DNA from: Microbispora amethystogenes
GTDB lineage: Bacteria; Actinomycetota; Actinomycetes; Streptosporangiales; Streptosporangiaceae
DNA length: 64,000 nt
Assembly: GCF_016863015.1 (NCBI RefSeq)
Contig: NZ_BOOB01000001.1
Location: forward strand, 62,001-126,000
Direction of reading: 5' to 3'
Part shown: positions 61,851 through 64,000 of the stretch, piece after piece
How the letters are laid out: each line of letters begins with the position of its first letter
Position numbering within the stretch: the stretch's first letter is position 1
The notes under the pieces: model-generated
Told to the model about the DNA's origin: nothing
The model's database searches: none
Seen by the model: only the letters and a program-made list of their open reading frames with translations
Program-made: the position numbers and the translations under genes

Positions 61851-62795
61851 TTAGATCGGGAAGCGGCCGCGGCGCCAGTGCCAGTGGCGGCCGGCCTTCA
61901 GGTGGTCGACGATCGCGCGCTGGAGCACGGTGCGGCGCGGCAGCTGGTCGAGCGGCGTGGTCAGGGTGCGGAACACGAACCGCAGCACCTCGACGTCGGC
62001 GTCCAGCCCTTCCGGCTCCTCGTAGGGATCAAGCTCGAACCTTCGCTGGAACCGGACGATGTTGGAGTCCTTGGGCAGGTACTCCAGCAACTGCGGGTCG
62101 AGCAGCCACGAGCCGCAGGAGAACGACGTGTAGCGCTCGTCGGGAAAGTGGCGCGGGAAGAACGCGCGGGCCTCGTCGAGTGACGCCGCGACCGCCTCCG
62201 GGGCCAGCGGCCCCGACTCGAAGATGTGTACGCCGATGTCGGTGTCGCCGCGCTGGTACTGCAGCCGGCCCAGCTCGTACAGGCCCCCGCGGGCGTGCAG
62301 CGTCAGCCAGCTCTGCATGACCGGCCAGCCCTCGCGGTGCATCCGCCGGTCGACCGCGAGGTTGCGACCCAGGTCCGCGAGGGTCGTCCACGACACGGCA
62401 TCGGCGATGCCGTGGTCGCGGTGGTACCCCCTGACGACGTCGACCAGGGCCAGGTACGCGTACACGTAGAGATGCCGCCAGGCGGGGCCCCGCTCGCGCG
62501 GCAGCTCCGGACCCGGCGAGAGCCAGCCGTGCCCCCCGAGATCGGCGCGGACCAGCGCGATCGAGCGGTCGAGCAGCCAGCGCAGCTCCGGAGTCCACAG
62601 TGGAGATCCGGGGTCGGGCCAGCCCGCCATGATCTCGGCGGCGTCGTCCGGCCGCACCGCGAGCCGGTCGAGGATCGCGGGCGCGTCGGCCTTGGCGGGC
62701 AGCGGAGCCGACGGCCGGTCGCCGGCGAGCCGGTGCACGCGCTCGACGTCCTCGACGGATACCCCGAGCCGGGCGGCGGTGTCGTCAAGATCCAC
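61851..62795 (-). CDS. GNAT-like acyltransferase domain protein (NAT_N/GNAT_C type)
   Basis: 314 residues from GTG 62795. The N-terminal part is helical (VSVEDVERVHRLAGD, WLLDRSIALVRADLGG); the C-terminal GNAT-like half contains the family block YTSFSCGSWLLDPQLLEYLP followed by KDSNIVRFQRRFEL. In actinobacteria these two-domain proteins are annotated as acyltransferase domain-containing proteins without a known substrate. It stands alone with about 200 bases to the AAA gene. Confidence 0.75.
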   Translation of the reverse strand: MDLDDTAARLGVSVEDVERVHRLAGDRPSAPLPAKADAPAILDRLAVRPDDAAEIMAGWPDPGSPLWTPELRWLLDRSIALVRADLGGHGWLSPGPELPRERGPAWRHLYVYAYLALVDVVRGYHRDHGIADAVSWTTLADLGRNLAVDRRMHREGWPVMQSWLTLHARGGLYELGRLQYQRGDTDIGVHIFESGPLAPEAVAASLDEARAFFPRHFPDERYTSFSCGSWLLDPQLLEYLPKDSNIVRFQRRFELDPYEEPEGLDADVEVLRFVFRTLTTPLDQLPRRTVLQRAIVDHLKAGRHWHWRRGRFPI

Positions 62796-63215
62796 GCCAA
62801 CGACCCTACCGGCCGGGGACGTCTTCCGCGTACCTGCGAGTAACGGCTGAGCAACCATGCGTCCTTGACCATCGCAGTCGTCCAACTGCGGCCGACAGGC
62901 GCTCCTGCTGCCGAACACCCGCCGGCACCGGCCGCCCTGAGGGCGGCCGGTGCCGGCGTTCGAGGTTCTGCCTGGCGATGGAGGCGCGGGCGGAGCCCGG
63001 GGGTCGAGGAACGAGCGTGACGGATCGCTACTCCACACGATGTAGCCGGGCGCGGACTACTTCCCCGGTGCCAGCCTGAGATGTCTTCCTGGGCAGGACG
63101 ACCTCTGACCAGCCCGAGCGGCACGATGAACGGGCCTCGGCCGAGTAAGGCGGGGCGTCGGAGAGCCCGGGGGACAGTCCCCGTCCCACCCATGGATCAC
63201 GAGAGGACGAATGGT
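62796..63215. other. 420-bp divergent intergenic region
   Basis: Between the acyltransferase (minus) and the serine hydrolase (plus). It holds an 18-bp perfect hairpin (listed) and no frame with coding bias. Confidence 0.5.
62920..62958. terminator. orphan 18-bp perfect hairpin
   Basis: Stem CGCCGGCACCGGCCGCCC with its exact complement and loop TGA. It looks like a strong terminator, yet it lies between the starts of two divergent genes and not after a recognisable gene. Confidence 0.6.
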
Positions 63216-64000
63216 GTGAAGATCGGACTGATGGCATGGGCAAGCGCGGCCATGCTGGGTATCGGCGCGGGCACGGTGAGGGCGGTGCCCGCGACCAGCG
63301 AGACGGCGGTCGTGCCGGCCGGCGCCACCCGCTCGGTGACGGGCGTCGATCCCGCGAGGCTGAAGTCCGCCATGGACGACGTGCACCGCGCGGGGATGCC
63401 CGGTGTGTTCGCCGAGGTGCGCTCTGAGGGCCAGGTCTGGCGCGGTGCCTCAGGGGTGGCCGATCTGGAGACCGGCCGTCCCGTAACGCCTGGCATGCTG
63501 CATCGCGTCGGCAGCCTCGCCAAGACCTTCGTCGCCGCCGCGGTCCTGCAGCAGGTCGAGAAGGGGCGAGTCGAGCTCGACGCGCCGATCGGCCGCTATC
63601 TGCCGCGCCTGGTGCCAGGCGAACGCGGCGAGAAGGTCACTGTTCGGATGCTGCTCAACCACACCAGCGGCATAGCCGAGTACCTCGGCTATGCGTTCCC
63701 GTCCCTCCAGAAGTTTCCGTCTCTACCGGACATGTCGCCCAAGAGCCTGGACGACAACCGGTTCAGGCGGTTCACCCCGGCTGAGCTGATCGAGATGGGA
63801 CTCAGGGCGCCCGCCGTCGGCGAGCCCGGAGGCGCGCCGGGGGTGTACGCCAACACCAATTACCTGATCCTCGGCGAGCTCCTGGAGAAGGTGACCGGTA
63901 CCACCGCCGAGAAGTACATCACCCAGAACGTCATCAGACGCGCCGGGTTGCGGCACACCATGTTTCCGGCCGGGCCGCGGGTCAGGGGACCGCACCCACG
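63216..64000 (+). CDS. secreted serine hydrolase (beta-lactamase/DD-peptidase fold), partial
   Basis: Runs off the window; 261 codons seen. GTG 63216 follows GAGAGGA. A signal peptide (KIGLMAWASAAMLGIGAGTV, cut near VRA) is followed by a class C beta-lactamase-like domain. The nucleophile SxxK is SLAK near residue 102 (RVGSLAKTFVAAAVLQQ), the second motif YxN is YANTNYLILG near 213, and LLNHTSGI is near 146. This family includes D-alanyl-D-alanine carboxypeptidases and esterases; the C-terminal HxG-type motif is beyond the end. Confidence 0.87.
   Translation, partial: MKIGLMAWASAAMLGIGAGTVRAVPATSETAVVPAGATRSVTGVDPARLKSAMDDVHRAGMPGVFAEVRSEGQVWRGASGVADLETGRPVTPGMLHRVGSLAKTFVAAAVLQQVEKGRVELDAPIGRYLPRLVPGERGEKVTVRMLLNHTSGIAEYLGYAFPSLQKFPSLPDMSPKSLDDNRFRRFTPAELIEMGLRAPAVGEPGGAPGVYANTNYLILGELLEKVTGTTAEKYITQNVIRRAGLRHTMFPAGPRVRGPHP

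Overview
This is about 64 kb of very GC-rich DNA in which real genes have almost only G or C at third codon positions and often start with GTG or TTG. Codon use, StrR-like and LAL-type regulators, a QcrA/QcrB pair, many ECF sigma factors and secreted hydrolases point to a filamentous actinomycete. A phenazine cluster with N-oxygenase and PhzS-type tailoring genes would fit Streptosporangium or a relative, since that genus is a known source of iodinin. The genus is an inference.

Region by region. 0-9.7 kb: galactokinase, catalase, a VOC/AraC pair, and a split mannitol-type PTS (IIC, IIB, IIA) with a zinc dehydrogenase, a 1-phosphofructokinase and a DeoR regulator. 9.7-16.7 kb: three SigJ/ECF41-like sigma genes (one lacking its C-terminal domain), an orphan qcrAB pair, an unknown protein and a VOC protein. 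17.3-28.1 kb: a phenazine cluster with a StrR-family regulator, phzB-C-D-E-F-G, a Baeyer-Villiger-like flavoprotein best read as a phenazine N-oxygenase, a small ABM-type monooxygenase and a PhzS-like hydroxylase. 28.5-37.3 kb: an azoreductase/quinone reductase, secreted proteases, a lipoprotein, an Arg/Glu-rich repeat protein, a sigma/anti-sigma pair and a GH30-CBM2 xylanase-type enzyme. 37.4-49.2 kb: one tightly packed minus-strand operon of eleven genes: two clavaminate-synthase-like 2OG oxygenases, an amidohydrolase, a radical SAM enzyme, a Rieske oxygenase, a complete ABC importer and two glycosyltransferase-like proteins. 49.5-59.7 kb: a LAL regulator, a NodI-NodJ-like fused exporter, an archaeal-type AspRS behind an aspartate T-box leader, and two ABC exporter half-transporters. 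59.7-64 kb: an AAA/nuclease-like protein, a small unknown gene, an acyltransferase and the start of a secreted serine hydrolase.

How the parts may work together. The phenazine genes should convert chorismate to phenazine (di)carboxylic acid, then hydroxylate and N-oxidise it; no phzM O-methyltransferase is present, so an iodinin-like product is the simplest prediction. The 37-60 kb block looks like a second, undescribed biosynthetic locus: amino-acid-type oxygenases, a radical enzyme, dedicated import and export, its own regulator, and a duplicate-looking AspRS that could be self-resistance. A third layer is a local regulon: five matches to the ECF41 promoter (TGTCAC, 16-17 nt, CGTC) lie in front of the sigJ-like gene, the truncated sigma gene, the unknown 13.6 kb gene, the azoreductase gene, and antisense to the end of the phenazine cluster.

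No tRNA, rRNA, CRISPR array or insertion sequence was recognised by eye.
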